59,663 bases of DNA from a gamma proteobacterium HTCC2207 (GCA_905182275.1 CAJJAU010000031.1:1-59663); one strand, 5' to 3'; positions 8,550 to 19,753 are shown, counted from the stretch's first letter. Numbers and translations: made by a program. The notes: generated by a model from the sequence alone, not told the origin.

Positions 8550-9613
8550 TCGCTCGTCTCCTTGTCGGTTGCGCGGCGACTTTGGCCGTGCCCATAGGTT
8601 CGTGGGACGGTGTAATTGTCGATAAAGGGTGCGGCAAAGTTGCCTAGAAGCACTGCAAATGCCACTGCATCGGGATAGCTCCCCCAAGCGCGGATAACAT
8701 ACACAAGGAGACCAATCAAAGCTCCATAAATCAAGCGGCCACGATTACTAACGGCTGAGGAAACGGGATCGGTGACGATAAAGAAGGCGCCTAACATAGA
8801 GGCCCCGCTAAATAGATGCATAAGCGGTGACCCTGGGCTATTGGAGCTGCCGCCATCCCAAAATAGCATGGACATTAACGCCAGGGTGCCGAGCATGGCC
8901 ATTGGGGCATGCCAGGTAAAAATACGTGCCTTGAGTAATGCTAAACCGCCGACTAAAAATGCCACATTAGCCCATTCCCAGCCAACTCCGGCAAAGCTAG
9001 CAGCGCTAAAGAGGCTGTTGTTCTGATAGATTTGCTCAACCAGCAAGCCATCACTATGCTTGAATAGATCTAGTGGCGTTGCTCCGGTGACGCCATCCAC
9101 CGGGCTGTTACCGGCGAACACAATGGCCAATGATTCTAGGAGTCCTGGGTGGCTGACATCAGCTGCAAGAAGAGATACAGGTGTGACCCAAGTCGTCATC
9201 TCTATAGGGAAAGAAATTAGCGCAACAACGTAGCCCACCATTGCTGGGTTAAAGGGGTTGGAGCCAAGGCCACCGTACAGCTGTTTTGCGATAACAATTG
9301 AAAACACCGTCGCTACCACCACTAACCACCATGGCGCGAGTGGTGGTAAGGCGAGACCTAGCAGCACTGCGGTGACCACTGCACTGTAATCACGCAGATA
9401 AAACTCGATGGGTCGATTACGTAATTTAAGAATTAACGCCTCGGCAGAAATAGCGGAAATAGTGGCTATTAGAATATTGATTAACAGTCCCCAGCCAAAT
9501 TGATAACTAAGTACTAACAAGCCCGGTAAGGTCGCCAGGAGCACCAATTGCATGATCTGACCGGTACTCTGCCGAGCATGACTGTGGGGTGAACTTACCT
9601 GTTTGAAGGCCAT
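8546..9613 (-). CDS. rnfD: Electron transport complex subunit RnfD
   Basis: 355 residues, a multi-helix inner-membrane subunit of Rnf. The FMN attachment motif is TGAT at residues 176-179 (DGVTGATPLDLF), and GGLGSNPFNPAMVGYV is the conserved loop before it. The C-terminal helices include FIVTDPVSSAVSNRGRLIYG, typical of RnfD/NqrB proteins. Length matches E. coli RsxD (about 352). The start codon overlaps the last base of the rnfC stop (TAATG) and its end overlaps rnfG, consistent with tight translational coupling of complex subunits. Confidence 0.95.
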   Translation of the reverse strand: MAFKQVSSPHSHARQSTGQIMQLVLLATLPGLLVLSYQFGWGLLINILIATISAISAEALILKLRNRPIEFYLRDYSAVVTAVLLGLALPPLAPWWLVVVATVFSIVIAKQLYGGLGSNPFNPAMVGYVVALISFPIEMTTWVTPVSLLAADVSHPGLLESLAIVFAGNSPVDGVTGATPLDLFKHSDGLLVEQIYQNNSLFSAASFAGVGWEWANVAFLVGGLALLKARIFTWHAPMAMLGTLALMSMLFWDGGSSNSPGSPLMHLFSGASMLGAFFIVTDPVSSAVSNRGRLIYGALIGLLVYVIRAWGSYPDAVAFAVLLGNFAAPFIDNYTVPRTYGHGQSRRATDKETSE

Positions 9614-11346
9614 TAGTGACTTACCTCAGTCAGCCGCTGTGCGGTCTGTTCAACCTTACGTTTTGCGGCTTCAACACTGGCTAGTTGTTGTGTTTGTTGG
9701 TCTGCACTGCCATTAGTTGTCGCCTGAAGGAGTCGTTGTTGAGCCTCTTTTAGACGCATTTCTGCCGCCATTAATGTGCGCTCTAATTTGGCTTTTTGTT
9801 GCTCCGGCGACGCCTGTCTAGTACTGCCGCGCAGTTGAGCTGCTTTTATGATGTCGGCAGCTGATGATCCACTGGATTGGGTTGTCGTCGGAGATGTTAT
9901 CTTTGCTTGCTCAGTAGCTAGCCGCCGAGCTTCTCGCTTAGTCTCTCGAACAGTATCCGCTTTCTCTAGTCTGACTTGCCGAAACTCAAAACGTTCACGA
10001 GCAACAGCAGCAGTGGCTTTGGCAGTCCGCGCATTGACGATATCCCCTTTGCTGCTGCGATAATATTGTACTAGAGGGATATTGCTGGGGCAGACATAGG
10101 AGCAAGCTCCACACTCGATACAGTCAAAAAGATTGTGCGCTTGAAGACGTTCATGGTCGTCTGCTCGTGCGTACCAATATAGTTGTTGAGGCAGTAATGA
10201 TGCTGGGCAAGCTTCAGCGCAAAGGCCACAGCGAATACACGCCTGCGCGGGGTCTCCGTCAGGTATTTCAGTATGACTTGGTGCCAAAATGCAGGTGCTG
10301 GTCTTGACCAGCGGTACATCACTAGAGGTCAGACTAAAGCCCATCATTGGACCACCCATAATGAGTCTGCTACAGAGATCTGGATTAAATGCATTTTGCT
10401 CAAGTAGATGGCTTACCGGAGTGCCGATTAATATTTCATAGTTACGATTAATGTCGCAAGCCTCACCGGTGAGGGTAGTGATTCGTGAGATAAGTGGCTC
10501 ACCATCGATTACCGCACGCTTGATGGCAAATGCAGTGCCGCTGTTTAGGCAGACCATACCAAGGTCAGCCGGCAATTGCCCACTGGGGACCTCTTTACCG
10601 GTGAGAATATAGATCAGTTGTTTTTCACCGCCAGAGGGGTACTTAGTCGGAAAAGACACCACCTCAATACCAGTGCCTTGGCACTGCTGATTAAGCGCAG
10701 CAATGGCCTCGGGTTTGTTATTTTCGATACCAATTAAAATAGTCTTTGGTGTTCCCAATAAATGACTAATGATCTCAATGCCTTGAATAATTTGATCAGC
10801 GCGCTCACGGATGAGTATATCGTCAGCGGTGATGTAGGGTTCACATTCAGTGGCGTTAATAATCAAGGTGTCCACCGGCATGTGTGTACCGCGATCAAGC
10901 TTGGCTGCCGACGGGAAACCCGCACCACCCAAACCTGCAACGCCGGCATCGGCGATAAGATTGCGCAGTTGTAGGGGAGTTGCCTGCTTATAGTCGGGAT
11001 AACCCATGCATTCTATCCAGCGATCTTCACCATCACAGGTAATCTCTATGCAGGGCGCTGACATGCCTGATGGATGAGCTACGGCGCGTTCCTCAATAGC
11101 CGTTATCCAGCCAGAGCTAGGTGCGTGAATAGCAGCGCTAATACTGGCGCTAGCAGAGGCTAATTTTTGACCTTTGAGTACTTTTTCACCCACTGAAACA
11201 CAGACTTTTGCGGCGCCGCCAACATGCTGAGTAAGCGGTAATATTAGTTTTTCAGGTAACGGTAATTGACCTATACCGGAAGTCAGTGACTGCGCTTTAT
11301 TGTCCGGAGGATGTACCCCACCAGGAGTGTCCCATATGCGTCTCAT
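9613..11346 (-). CDS. rnfC: Electron transport complex subunit RnfC
   Basis: 577 residues from ATG 11346 ([14 protein letters not shown]). It is the soluble NADH-binding subunit of Rnf. The central part carries the NADH/FMN region [14 protein letters not shown], and two 4Fe-4S clusters are supplied by [12 protein letters not shown] (370-380) and [12 protein letters not shown] (409-419). After about residue 450 comes a charged Ala/Lys/Glu/Gln-rich tail, probably helical, which varies in length within the family. An apparent 25-residue extension upstream overlaps rnfB and is rejected, because ATG 11346 overlaps the rnfB stop as ATGA. Confidence 0.94.
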   Translation of the reverse strand: MRRIWDTPGGVHPPDNKAQSLTSGIGQLPLPEKLILPLTQHVGGAAKVCVSVGEKVLKGQKLASASASISAAIHAPSSGWITAIEERAVAHPSGMSAPCIEITCDGEDRWIECMGYPDYKQATPLQLRNLIADAGVAGLGGAGFPSAAKLDRGTHMPVDTLIINATECEPYITADDILIRERADQIIQGIEIISHLLGTPKTILIGIENNKPEAIAALNQQCQGTGIEVVSFPTKYPSGGEKQLIYILTGKEVPSGQLPADLGMVCLNSGTAFAIKRAVIDGEPLISRITTLTGEACDINRNYEILIGTPVSHLLEQNAFNPDLCSRLIMGGPMMGFSLTSSDVPLVKTSTCILAPSHTEIPDGDPAQACIRCGLCAEACPASLLPQQLYWYARADDHERLQAHNLFDCIECGACSYVCPSNIPLVQYYRSSKGDIVNARTAKATAAVARERFEFRQVRLEKADTVRETKREARRLATEQAKITSPTTTQSSGSSAADIIKAAQLRGSTRQASPEQQKAKLERTLMAAEMRLKEAQQRLLQATTNGSADQQTQQLASVEAAKRKVEQTAQRLTEVSH

Positions 11347-11951
11347 GCGGCATCCTCGTGCATACCGGAGGCCGTTGTAGCAATTAAATCTATAGGGTTT
11401 GGCGGTGCAGGCCATTGCCATTGACCAATATTTTCTACAATGGGTAACATGTCTATGCAGTCGACAGGGCAGGGTTCAACACAGAGATCACAACCGGTGC
11501 ATTCCTCTGCAATGACGGTATGCATTAGTTTTGCTGCGCCTAATATTGCATCTACAGGACAGGCTTGAATACACTTAGTACAGCCGATACATTCGTCTTC
11601 TCGTATATAGGCAACGGTTCTAATTTCTTCTTCACCATGTGCTTCATCGAGACTCGGCGCGGTGACATCGAGTAAATTGGCGATGGCGTTAATGGTCGCT
11701 TGGCCCCCGGGAGGACATTTGTTGATGGCGTCTCCATCGGCTATCGATTGAGCGTAGGGACGACAGCCAGGAAAGCCACATTGGCCACATTGGGTCTGAG
11801 GTAAGAGCTCATCGAGTTGTTGAACAATAGGATCGCTGCCGACTTTAAATCGTTCAGCGGCGTAGCCAAGCAGGCCCCCAAATAGAGTGCCGAGCCCCAC
11901 TAGTGCGATTAGGGCGGCGAGCATCGTATTATCAGTGAGTAGGGTAATCAT
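11343..11951 (-). CDS. rnfB: Electron transport complex subunit RnfB
   Basis: 202 residues. An N-terminal membrane helix (8-30) is followed by a four-cysteine cluster (C55, C58, C63, C80 in CGQCGFPGC and KCPPGG) and two ferredoxin-type 4Fe-4S motifs, C121-C124-C127-C131 and C151-C154-C157-C161. RnfB passes electrons between ferredoxin and the membrane subunits. Length is close to E. coli RsxB (192). It starts directly after rnfA with no intervening base and overlaps rnfC. Confidence 0.95.
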   Translation of the reverse strand: MITLLTDNTMLAALIALVGLGTLFGGLLGYAAERFKVGSDPIVQQLDELLPQTQCGQCGFPGCRPYAQSIADGDAINKCPPGGQATINAIANLLDVTAPSLDEAHGEEEIRTVAYIREDECIGCTKCIQACPVDAILGAAKLMHTVIAEECTGCDLCVEPCPVDCIDMLPIVENIGQWQWPAPPNPIDLIATTASGMHEDAA

Positions 11952-12527
11952 TCAAACGAGCCCACTAAAACCCATGAATGCCAATGACATTAAGCCCGCG
12001 GTGATCATGGCAATCGCTGCCCCCTCAAAGGGGCGCGGTATATCAGCAGCGGCAAGTCGCTCGCGCATCGCTGAAAAGAAAATGAGTACCAGAGAGAAGC
12101 CAGCGCCGGCACCAAAACCATATAGGGAGGACTGCATAAAATTGAGGTCTTTATTGGCATTTTGTAGTGCGACACCTAACACCGCACAGTTGGTAGTTAT
12201 CAGCGGAAGAAAAACGCCCAGTACGCGATATAACAGAGGGCTGGTTTTTTCAATAAACATCTTAGTGAATTGGACCACTGCAGCAATCACCAAAATAAAA
12301 GCGATGGTGCGCAGGTAAATTAAGTCCAAAGGCATCAATATTAATTCATTGACGATATAGCTGACCATTGCAGTAAGGGTCAGTACAAAGGTGGTTGCAG
12401 CTGACATGCCAATGGCAGATTCAAGTTTTTTCGACACGCCCATGAACGGGCATAGTCCTAGGAACTGCACCAGAACGTAGTTGTTGATCAGAATAGAGCT
12501 GACCAGAATGACGGCGAATTCTTGCAT
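11952..12527 (-). CDS. rnfA: Electron transport complex subunit RnfA
   Basis: 191 residues, about six membrane helices; first gene of rnfABCDGE. The family start [20 protein letters not shown] and the mirrored [15 protein letters not shown] carry the two conserved cysteine sites shared with RnfE. Length equals E. coli RsxA (193). A TATAAT-like box lies at 12534-12539 on this strand, only six bases before the ATG, so a transcript from it would be nearly leaderless; no good -35 box or Shine-Dalgarno sequence is seen. metG lies upstream on the same strand, 144 bases away, so read-through is also possible. Confidence 0.95.
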   Translation of the reverse strand: MQEFAVILVSSILINNYVLVQFLGLCPFMGVSKKLESAIGMSAATTFVLTLTAMVSYIVNELILMPLDLIYLRTIAFILVIAAVVQFTKMFIEKTSPLLYRVLGVFLPLITTNCAVLGVALQNANKDLNFMQSSLYGFGAGAGFSLVLIFFSAMRERLAAADIPRPFEGAAIAMITAGLMSLAFMGFSGLV

Positions 12528-12671
12528 GCTCTTATTATAGTGCCTGTTTTCGACCCCTATTATTATGGAAGTGATCGATGCTAGTTAATATGTATAACCA
12601 GTGCAGCGGGCTTTTTGCCAATAACACTTACACCAGCATAAGTAGGCGTCTTTCAGTAAGGCTGTGCGCTA

Positions 12672-14702
12672 TTAGGTTACGCGCTGACCCGGCTGAGCTC
12701 CGCTATCAGGTTCTAGTAGATAAATACCCTTCTTGTCTGCCGCCGCGAGCACCATGCCTTCAGACATTCCGAAACGCATTTTACGCGGTGCTAAGTTGGC
12801 TACCAAAACAGTTAACCGTCCTTGTAAAGATTGTGGCTCATAGGAAGATTTTATTCCTGAGAAAACCTGACGTGTCTCCCCTCCAATGTCCAAGGTCAAC
12901 TTGAGTAATTTGTCTGCGCCCTCAACATGCTCGGCTTTGACAATGAGTGCAACCCGCAAGTCGACTTTAATAAAATCATCAAAACTGATTTCATCAGCCA
13001 ATGGCTCATCGGCTAAGGGACCACTGATTGTGTTTTCAATAGCCTTGGGAAGATCCTGCACACTGGCTTCAACCATAGCGTCAACTCTCTCTTTTTCTAT
13101 TCGCTGCATGAGTGGTTTAAATGGATTTATTTGATGCTCAACCAGTGGCTGATTAACACTTTTCCAGCTTAAACTGTCATTCAAGAATGCCTCACCAGCC
13201 TCTGACATGGCGGGCAATACCGGCTTCAGATATGTCAGTATTACTCTGAACATATTGATACCCAAGGAGCAGATGTCCTGTACCTTTTGTTTTTGGTCTG
13301 GATCTTTATTGAGCTTCCAAGGTTCCTGGGCCGCTATATATTCATTGGCTGAATCCGCCAATGCCATAATTTCACGAATGGCCTTACTAAAATCCCGGTT
13401 CTCATAGTGGTTGGCAATACTGTCTCCAGCTCCACTGACTTGATCCCACAGCGCTTGATTTTCGATGGTTGCTGAAAGAATGCCATCATTACCGTTGGTA
13501 ACGAACTTGGCACAGCGGCTGGCGATGTTAACTACCTTGCCGACCAAGTCGCTGTTGACCTTCTGAATGAAATCTTCCAAATTAAGATCAATGTCTTCAA
13601 CTGAACCGGAAAGCTTGGAGGCGTAGTAATAACGTAAATACTCTGGATTCAGATGGTCCAGATAACAACGTGCATTAATAAACGTGCCACGAGACTTAGA
13701 CATCTTTTTGCCGTTAACCGTAACAAAGCCATGAACACACACCTTTGTGGGAGTGCGATATTCGGCGCTCTTGAGCATGGCTGGCCAGAAGAGTGCATGA
13801 AAATTAACGATATCTTTACCAATAAAGTGATAAAGCTCGGTGGGACTATTCTTGTTCCAAAAATGATCAAAATCTATTGATTCGCGATCACAAAGGTTTT
13901 TAAAGCTGGCCATGTAGCCGATAGGTGCATCCAGCCACACATAAAAATACTTACCCGGCGCATCGGGAATTTCAAATCCAAAATAGGGGGCATCACGGCT
14001 TATGTCCCATTCTTGCAAACCACTGTCCAGCCACTCGCCCAGCTTGTTGGCAACTTCTTTTTGAACGGTGCCACTATTCACCCATTGTTTTAGAAAGTCA
14101 GTGAACTCGGGTAATTTGAAAAAGTAATGGACAGATTCTTTTTCGACGGGCGTAGCGCCAGATATAACAGATACAGGGTTAATGAGATCAACCGGTGAGT
14201 AAGTTGCTCCGCAAGCTTCGCAGTTATCGCCGTATTGATCTTCAGTTTTGCACTTCGGGCAGGTACCTTTAACATAGCGGTCGGCCAAGAACAGTTTCTT
14301 TTCTGGGTCGAAGGCCTGGGTGATAGAGCGCTGTGCAATGTGGCCATTGGCCTTTAAGCGGTTGTAAATTAACTCTGAAAAAACTCGGTTTTCTTCCGAG
14401 TGAGTAGAGTGATAGTTATCAACACCAATTAAAAAGTCTTTAAAGTCAGCCTCGTGAATAGTGCGCATGGCAGCGATATGTTGCTCTGCAGAAATGCCTT
14501 TTTCATCAGCCTTTAGCATTATGGCCGTGCCATGAGCATCATCAGCGGAAACGTAGTAACATTCATGCCCGCGCATTTTTTGAAAGCGAACCCATACATC
14601 AGTTTGGGTGTACTCTAAGATATGCCCAAGATGTAACGCAGCATTGGCATAGGGTAGGGCGTTAGTAACCAGAATTTGACGTTTTGACGACATTGTAGGC
14701 AT
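12672..14702 (-). CDS. metG: Methionyl-tRNA synthetase
   Basis: 676 residues; charges tRNA-Met with methionine. HLGH (24-27) and KMSKS (333-337) are the class I ATP-binding signatures. The zinc knuckle has four cysteines, C148, C151, C161 and C164. The C-terminal ~110 residues ([25 protein letters not shown] onward in part) form the tRNA-binding/dimerisation EMAP-like domain. Length matches E. coli (677). ATG 14702 and ATG 14693 are both possible starts; neither has a clear Shine-Dalgarno sequence, and a TATAAT box sits at 14715-14720 on this strand. Divergent from mrp. Confidence 0.97.
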   Translation of the reverse strand: MPTMSSKRQILVTNALPYANAALHLGHILEYTQTDVWVRFQKMRGHECYYVSADDAHGTAIMLKADEKGISAEQHIAAMRTIHEADFKDFLIGVDNYHSTHSEENRVFSELIYNRLKANGHIAQRSITQAFDPEKKLFLADRYVKGTCPKCKTEDQYGDNCEACGATYSPVDLINPVSVISGATPVEKESVHYFFKLPEFTDFLKQWVNSGTVQKEVANKLGEWLDSGLQEWDISRDAPYFGFEIPDAPGKYFYVWLDAPIGYMASFKNLCDRESIDFDHFWNKNSPTELYHFIGKDIVNFHALFWPAMLKSAEYRTPTKVCVHGFVTVNGKKMSKSRGTFINARCYLDHLNPEYLRYYYASKLSGSVEDIDLNLEDFIQKVNSDLVGKVVNIASRCAKFVTNGNDGILSATIENQALWDQVSGAGDSIANHYENRDFSKAIREIMALADSANEYIAAQEPWKLNKDPDQKQKVQDICSLGINMFRVILTYLKPVLPAMSEAGEAFLNDSLSWKSVNQPLVEHQINPFKPLMQRIEKERVDAMVEASVQDLPKAIENTISGPLADEPLADEISFDDFIKVDLRVALIVKAEHVEGADKLLKLTLDIGGETRQVFSGIKSSYEPQSLQGRLTVLVANLAPRKMRFGMSEGMVLAAADKKGIYLLEPDSGAQPGQRVT

Positions 14703-14824
14703 CTTTTAGCGTTTATTATAAAGACGCAAGTATAGCGATTTTATGCTAACTTTTCATCGGCAATTCAGTTGCCATGATGAGTTTAGCGACTTATTTAGAA
14801 ACAGTAAAAAGTTGGAGTATTTTT

Positions 14825-15628
14825 GTGTTAAGCCAAGTAAAAAAAATTATCGCAGTTGCATCCGGCAAGGGCGGTGTGGGCAAGTCAACCACCGCAGTTA
14901 ATTTGGCGCTGGCATTACAGCAGGGCGGTCAGAGAGTGGGGCTTCTTGATGCCGACATTTATGGCCCCAGTATTGCCATGATGTTAGGTGTTGCAGAAAA
15001 TACTCGCCCTCAGGCAGTTGATGAGAAATATTTCCAACCGATACAGGCTCACGGTCTGGCGACGATGTCGATGGCTTATTTAGTGACGGATAAAACCCCT
15101 ATGGCATGGCGCGGGCCAATGGCGGCCGGTGCATTACAGCAGTTACTGCAACAAACCGCATGGGGTGAATTGGACGTGTTGGTGGTAGATATGCCACCAG
15201 GCACTGGTGATATTCAGTTAACACTGGCGCAAAAGGCCCAGGTGGCCGGCGCAATTATTGTCACCACGCCTCAGGATATTGCTCTGCTTGATGCGCGGAA
15301 GGGTATCGAGATGTTTCTGAAGGTTAATATTCCGGTATTGGGTGTTGTTGAGAATATGGCAGTTCATATCTGCAGCCAATGTGGCCATGGAGAACATATT
15401 TTCGGCGATGGCGGCGGAGCGAAAGTTGCGGCTGATTATGGTACTAAATTATTAGGTAGTCTGCCTTTAGACCTTGCGATTAGACAGCAGGGTGATCGCG
15501 GTATCCCCGCTGTATCGGCACTTAAAGATCATGCGATTGCCCAGCAATATCGAGATATCGGAAACTTGGTCATGACTGAATTGGCGGCAATGGACAGTGA
15601 TACTGGACCAGAGATTGTCTTTGAATAA
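14825..15628 (+). CDS. mrp: Iron-sulfur cluster carrier Mrp/ApbC (short form)
   Basis: 267 residues, P-loop ATPase that binds and transfers Fe-S clusters. The deviant Walker A SGKGGVGKSTT lies at about 13-23, the D-A-D-I-Y-G-P-S switch follows, and a C-S-Q-C motif near residue 180 is the cluster-binding CxxC. I chose GTG 14825 because GGAG stands seven bases upstream; ATG codons at 14774/14777 lack one. The ~100-residue N-terminal MIP18-type domain found in E. coli and Pseudomonas ApbC is absent, and the 122-base gap to metG leaves no room for it. Placement beside metG and dcd matches Pseudomonas. Confidence 0.93.
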   Translation: MLSQVKKIIAVASGKGGVGKSTTAVNLALALQQGGQRVGLLDADIYGPSIAMMLGVAENTRPQAVDEKYFQPIQAHGLATMSMAYLVTDKTPMAWRGPMAAGALQQLLQQTAWGELDVLVVDMPPGTGDIQLTLAQKAQVAGAIIVTTPQDIALLDARKGIEMFLKVNIPVLGVVENMAVHICSQCGHGEHIFGDGGGAKVAADYGTKLLGSLPLDLAIRQQGDRGIPAVSALKDHAIAQQYRDIGNLVMTELAAMDSDTGPEIVFE

Positions 15629-15744
15629 TTGAGCTTAAGATTGAAGACTGGCCTTGCTGAAAGACTGTAAATGCGTATCATACCGACTACATTTAGAAGC
15701 AGGTACTAACTGCACCCGATGGCCCAACTGAGAGAAAGTAATTC

Positions 15745-16311
15745 ATGAGCATCAAATCAGATAATTGGATACGCAGAATGGCCGAGAGTCAGCAAATGAT
15801 CTCGCCGTTTGAGCGTGAGCAGGTAAGATATTCCGGAGACGAACGAGTTATCTCCTACGGTACGTCAAGTTATGGCTATGACGTCCGATGCGCCAATGAA
15901 TTTAAAATTTTCACAAATGTACATTCTAAAACTGTTGATCCTAAGAACTTTGATGAAGATTCCTTCGTTGATGTTTCGGGCGACTACTGCATTATTCCGC
16001 CAAACTCATTTGCCTTGGCAAGAACGGTTGAATATTTCAAAATACCGCGTTCGGTATTAACTATCTGTTTGGGTAAGTCGACCTATGCTCGCTGCGGGAT
16101 TATTGTCAATGTGACACCGCTTGAGCCGGAGTGGGAAGGACATGTCACCTTGGAATTTTCTAACACCACGAATCTTCCTGCCAAAATATATGCGAATGAA
16201 GGGGTTGCACAGATGTTGTTTTTTGAATCTGACGAAGTTTGTGCTACCTCCTACGCGGATCGAGGAGGCAAGTACCAAGGTCAAACTGGCGTAACCTTGC
16301 CTAAGACCTAA
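15745..16311 (+). CDS. dcd: dCTP deaminase
   Basis: 188 residues; deaminates dCTP to dUTP for thymidylate synthesis. The conserved [33 protein letters not shown] (catalytic Glu in the LEPEWEG turn) and [10 protein letters not shown] segments are all present, and the C-terminal [10 protein letters not shown] lid is intact. Length is that of the homotrimeric bacterial enzyme (about 188-193). It follows mrp by 116 bases that contain no recognisable gene, and converges on the DUF3014 gene 29 bases downstream. Confidence 0.96.
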   Translation: MSIKSDNWIRRMAESQQMISPFEREQVRYSGDERVISYGTSSYGYDVRCANEFKIFTNVHSKTVDPKNFDEDSFVDVSGDYCIIPPNSFALARTVEYFKIPRSVLTICLGKSTYARCGIIVNVTPLEPEWEGHVTLEFSNTTNLPAKIYANEGVAQMLFFESDEVCATSYADRGGKYQGQTGVTLPKT

Positions 16312-16340
16312 GTGCAGGTGAGGTTGTCGAGTGTTTGGTT

Positions 16341-17189
16341 CTAGTTATCACCAGCTGGGTTAAGTAGGGCGTTCTTCAGTAGCAACGCCTGCTGCTGGAG
16401 TCTTTGCGTATTCTCCGGGCCACTGCGTACTAACTGTTTTTGCAGTGGTGATAGCGACTCTAGCTCTGGATCGGCAAATTTGAAGGCAACAGACTCTCGA
16501 GTTAGTCGGATGGGTTCAACAATAACTGGAGCCGATAAAATTTCTTCTAAGGCGGTTAAAATAATGCCATCCATTTGCCGAGGTTGATAACCTAGTTCTG
16601 AGAAAGCTCGCTCTATCAGCGGTCGAGAAAAATGAAACATTTGGGCCATCAGTTTCATATCTATTGAACTCAGAATTAAGATTGTCGAGTTGTAGCGCTC
16701 ATAATTACCTGCATTTAACCAGATTACGTTGCCATCACGATGGGTAGTAAATTTTCCCTGCGGCGGACTTAAGGGGAAGATTTTAGTCAGGATAACTCCC
16801 CGAGCGAGGCCATCCAGATAGCTGGCCGTTCGGCGCAGCAAATCGTCTGTAGCTAACCAGCCCTGTAGATTCTCTTTATTGCTCATTAGTGACACTCGCG
16901 TGCGAACGAATGGATCGCTATCATCCAGCGAGGGAAGTGTCGGTTTACTTTGAGCGACTTCAGTAATTTCAGTGACGGCGCTGACAGAATCAGGTATCGA
17001 TGCTTCAGGCACCATTGCCTCATCGGTCGCGGTGACTGCCGTTTGCTCGGGTATAGCGAGAATTTCTTGATCGACTAAACTATCATTTTGCGCCTGATAC
17101 AAAATCCCACCGACAATAATAATTGATGCCAATGTGCCGAGCACAAGTATAAATTTACTAGCATTATTGGAAGTTCGAGGTGCCGTCAT
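16341..17189 (-). CDS. DUF3014 family membrane-anchored protein
   Basis: 282 residues. A single hydrophobic helix near residues 13-30 precedes an acidic, low-complexity linker (about 40-90) and a globular periplasmic domain beginning LPSLDDSDPFVRTRV. The arrangement, together with WLATDDLLRRTASYLDGLARG and the PPQGKF segment, matches DUF3014, a conserved proteobacterial family without assigned function. Its start overlaps the stop of the DUF3108 gene (ATGA), and both follow purN on the same strand, an association I also recall from Pseudomonas. No catalytic motif is visible. Confidence 0.78.
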   Translation of the reverse strand: MTAPRTSNNASKFILVLGTLASIIIVGGILYQAQNDSLVDQEILAIPEQTAVTATDEAMVPEASIPDSVSAVTEITEVAQSKPTLPSLDDSDPFVRTRVSLMSNKENLQGWLATDDLLRRTASYLDGLARGVILTKIFPLSPPQGKFTTHRDGNVIWLNAGNYERYNSTILILSSIDMKLMAQMFHFSRPLIERAFSELGYQPRQMDGIILTALEEILSAPVIVEPIRLTRESVAFKFADPELESLSPLQKQLVRSGPENTQRLQQQALLLKNALLNPAGDN

Positions 17190-17968
17190 AACTCGTTCTC
17201 TTGGGTCATTTTCAAAGGGGCTATATCGCGGCCGGCGACTTGCCCACGGGTAATATTAAGTTGGTGGTTGTCACCATTTTCACGATGAGATAATTTTACT
17301 ATAAGATACGACCAATCGTCAGCCAACCAAATGATAGTCTCGCGCTTTTTATCCGGATTGACAACTCTTCGTAATTTCGTGGTGTTTAAAGCGCCTAATG
17401 CAGTCGTTAAAACTTCCGTAGCGAGTACTTCATAGTCATATTGTTTGGCTCTACCACGAGACATCACTGGGTAGGAAAAAGTGGTTTTCCCCGCTTCCAG
17501 GTCTCGCCGAATTTGCAATTTATGGGTAATTAGATCTAGAGAGCTTGGAGCTAGGGGAATAATTTTTTGAGTCCCATTCTTTGTGTAAGTGAGTTGGTTA
17601 TTACTCCAGTCAAATAATTGCTCCTCGCGTCGAGAAACCCCCATTAAGGATCTTTTGTAATGATAACTTCGCGGGATTATTTGACCCAATGTATTTAATT
17701 CAAATTGCGCCTTTTCAGTAATTTTACCAAAAACACTCTTGGCCTCAGAAGTTTCAATATAGTCGCCAGAGTCGAGCTGTTCTAATTGGTGCTTGGCGAC
17801 GATATCCATACCGTTGTAATTAGCACTATAGCTGGCGGTGTAGCCGGGCAAATCTGAACCGTTTGCAGAGGTCAAAAACATTACGGCAAGGATGAATAGA
17901 AATGTACGGACGAAGTCTAAAAATTTCAGTGAAGAAACTTGATTGACGATGTTTTTAAGGCTAGTCAT
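17186..17968 (-). CDS. DUF3108 family exported protein
   Basis: 260 residues with an N-terminal hydrophobic segment (about 18-36) that could be a signal peptide or anchor. The mature part begins LPGYTASYSANYNGMDIVAKH and continues as repeated beta-strands (RRVVNPDKKRETIIWLADDW), the DUF3108 pattern. Family members are predicted periplasmic or outer-membrane-associated beta-rich proteins of unknown role, structurally reminiscent of lipoprotein carriers. It lies 58 bases after purN and overlaps DUF3014 downstream, so the two DUF proteins are probably made together. Confidence 0.8.
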   Translation of the reverse strand: MTSLKNIVNQVSSLKFLDFVRTFLFILAVMFLTSANGSDLPGYTASYSANYNGMDIVAKHQLEQLDSGDYIETSEAKSVFGKITEKAQFELNTLGQIIPRSYHYKRSLMGVSRREEQLFDWSNNQLTYTKNGTQKIIPLAPSSLDLITHKLQIRRDLEAGKTTFSYPVMSRGRAKQYDYEVLATEVLTTALGALNTTKLRRVVNPDKKRETIIWLADDWSYLIVKLSHRENGDNHQLNITRGQVAGRDIAPLKMTQENEL

Positions 17969-18026
17969 TTTGCTCCTCAGCGCACCAAATACGTTAGACG
18001 TTGTGGAATTAGAGTATTAAAGCTTG

Positions 18027-18701
18027 TTAATGTTCAATTTGGTTAGAAAATAATAGCCCGCTCTCACCGACTTCAACACTATCATGGAAAACCATGCCTT
18101 TATTCATAAAAACACGACCCTGACAATGCCACTGTGCCACTAGTGGGTAAATTTTATGCTCTTCGATCAATACTCGGGCAGCCAGCTCAGTTGGGGTGTC
18201 CGTCGATAATACCGGAACCTCTACTTGCAGTATGGCTGGTCCGCCATCTAGTTCTGGAGTAACAAAGTGAACAGTGGCGCCAGCCACTGAATCACCAGCC
18301 TCAATTGCTCTTTGATGAGTATTAAGACCTGGATAGGCAGGCAGTAAAGAGGGGTGGATATTGATGATTTTGCCGACAAACTGATTGACAAAGTCGTCGG
18401 TGAGTATGCGCATAAAACCAGCTAAAACAATCAAGTCAGGCGTAAATCCGTCAATTAGATCAGCGAGATACTCATCAAAATCTTCTCTTGATTGAAAGGC
18501 ACGGTGGTCAGCTACTATACTGGGTATACCGGCGACTGATGCTCGTTCAAGCCCCTTAACACTTGGCCTATTACTGATAACAGCCATGATTTTTCCATCT
18601 ATACGACCTTCTTTACAGGCATCAATTAATGACTGCAAGTTGGAGCCGCTACCTGAAATAAGTACTACGATTCTACTGAGTGGCTTATCGCCAACCTTCA
18701 T
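18027..18701 (-). CDS. purN: Phosphoribosylglycinamide formyltransferase
   Basis: 224 residues; transfers the formyl group from 10-formyl-THF to GAR, step three of purine synthesis. [12 protein letters not shown] binds the phosphate, GFMRIL precedes the catalytic N-I-H-P-S-L-L-P motif, and D in [10 protein letters not shown] completes the Asn-His-Asp set. The first few residues before RIVVLISG vary; ATG 18701 overlaps the purM stop (ATGA). Length is slightly above the E. coli enzyme (212) because of a short C-terminal tail. Confidence 0.96.
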   Translation of the reverse strand: MKVGDKPLSRIVVLISGSGSNLQSLIDACKEGRIDGKIMAVISNRPSVKGLERASVAGIPSIVADHRAFQSREDFDEYLADLIDGFTPDLIVLAGFMRILTDDFVNQFVGKIINIHPSLLPAYPGLNTHQRAIEAGDSVAGATVHFVTPELDGGPAILQVEVPVLSTDTPTELAARVLIEEHKIYPLVAQWHCQGRVFMNKGMVFHDSVEVGESGLLFSNQIEH

Positions 18702-19753
18702 TGACTTAGTCCAAGAAGTTGAACCTGCTCATCGCCTGCAGACATTGGCTGAATGTCACCCAGAATGAATGCTACTTCCCCACTGGCAGAGAGTTTTTCA
18801 AGCGTATTATCGACCGAAGATGCAGGTACGCAAATAACCATACCTACCCCGCAGTTTAGCGTGCGATGCATTTCATGCTCATCGATATTACCGCCTTGTT
18901 GTAACCAGTCAAAAATCGCTGGGCGTTGCCATGCATTGACATTGATTATGGCCTTTGCATTGTCAGGCAGTACACGGGGAATATTTTCTAGTAGACCGCC
19001 GCCAGTAATGTGAGCAAGGGCATGTACAGGTGATTCGGAGATAAGTTTGAGCAGAGACTTTACATAAATTTTGGTTGGGGCCATCAGTAAATCAATCAGC
19101 GGTTGACCGTCAAGTTGTGTGGTAGCCGGGTTGGTTCCTGTTACTTCGAGAACTTTGCGAATAAGAGAATAGCCGTTGGAATGGGGTCCACTTGATGCAA
19201 GCCCAATCAACACGTCGCCAGTGGCGACTTTACTACCATCGATGATTTCAGATTTCTCTGCAATACCGACGCAAAACCCTGCAAGATCATAGTCTTGATC
19301 TTCGTACATTCCGGGCATCTCTGCGGTTTCTCCACCAATCAGTGAGCAACCAGATAGTTCACAGCCATCGGCAATACCATTGACGACAGCGGCAGCAGTG
19401 TCTATATCAAGTTTGCCAGTCGCGTAATAATCGAGAAAGAACAATGGCTCGGCACCGCAGACAATAAGGTCATTGACACACATGGCGACCAGATCGATAC
19501 CGACCGTATCATGTCTACCGTAATCTAGCGCGAGGCGCAGCTTGGTACCAACCCCGTCGGTACCTGACACCAGTACGGGTTGCTTATAGCCAGTTGGTAG
19601 CTCAAATAATGCTCCAAACCCACCTAATCCGGCCATTACCTCGGAGCGACGTGTGCGCTTAGCAGCGCCTTTTATTTTTTCGATTAAAGCATTGCCAGCA
19701 TCAATATCAACACCTGCATCTTTATAGCTCAACGATGGTTTATTTTCGGCCAT
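18698..19753 (-). CDS. purM: Phosphoribosylformylglycinamidine cyclo-ligase
   Basis: 351 residues; AIR synthetase, step five of purine synthesis. [20 protein letters not shown] at the N-terminus, [26 protein letters not shown] and the C-terminal [16 protein letters not shown] are the standard PurM signatures for ATP and FGAM binding. It leads the purM-purN-DUF3108-DUF3014 operon. Divergent from the DUF2066-hda pair; the 156-base gap holds an AT-rich palindrome. Confidence 0.97.
   Translation of the reverse strand: MAENKPSLSYKDAGVDIDAGNALIEKIKGAAKRTRRSEVMAGLGGFGALFELPTGYKQPVLVSGTDGVGTKLRLALDYGRHDTVGIDLVAMCVNDLIVCGAEPLFFLDYYATGKLDIDTAAAVVNGIADGCELSGCSLIGGETAEMPGMYEDQDYDLAGFCVGIAEKSEIIDGSKVATGDVLIGLASSGPHSNGYSLIRKVLEVTGTNPATTQLDGQPLIDLLMAPTKIYVKSLLKLISESPVHALAHITGGGLLENIPRVLPDNAKAIINVNAWQRPAIFDWLQQGGNIDEHEMHRTLNCGVGMVICVPASSVDNTLEKLSASGEVAFILGDIQPMSAGDEQVQLLGLSQ

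Noticed and set aside
8550-8687. Extended start of rnfG within rnfD
   Set aside because: Would overlap rnfD by over 130 bases with Arg/Cys-rich sequence; the ATGA overlap at 8546-8549 is the operon's usual pattern.
12578-12904. 108-codon plus-strand frame opposite the metG end
   Set aside because: Mostly antisense to the conserved C-terminal domain of metG, with cysteine/arginine-rich sequence and no ribosome site; a shadow frame.
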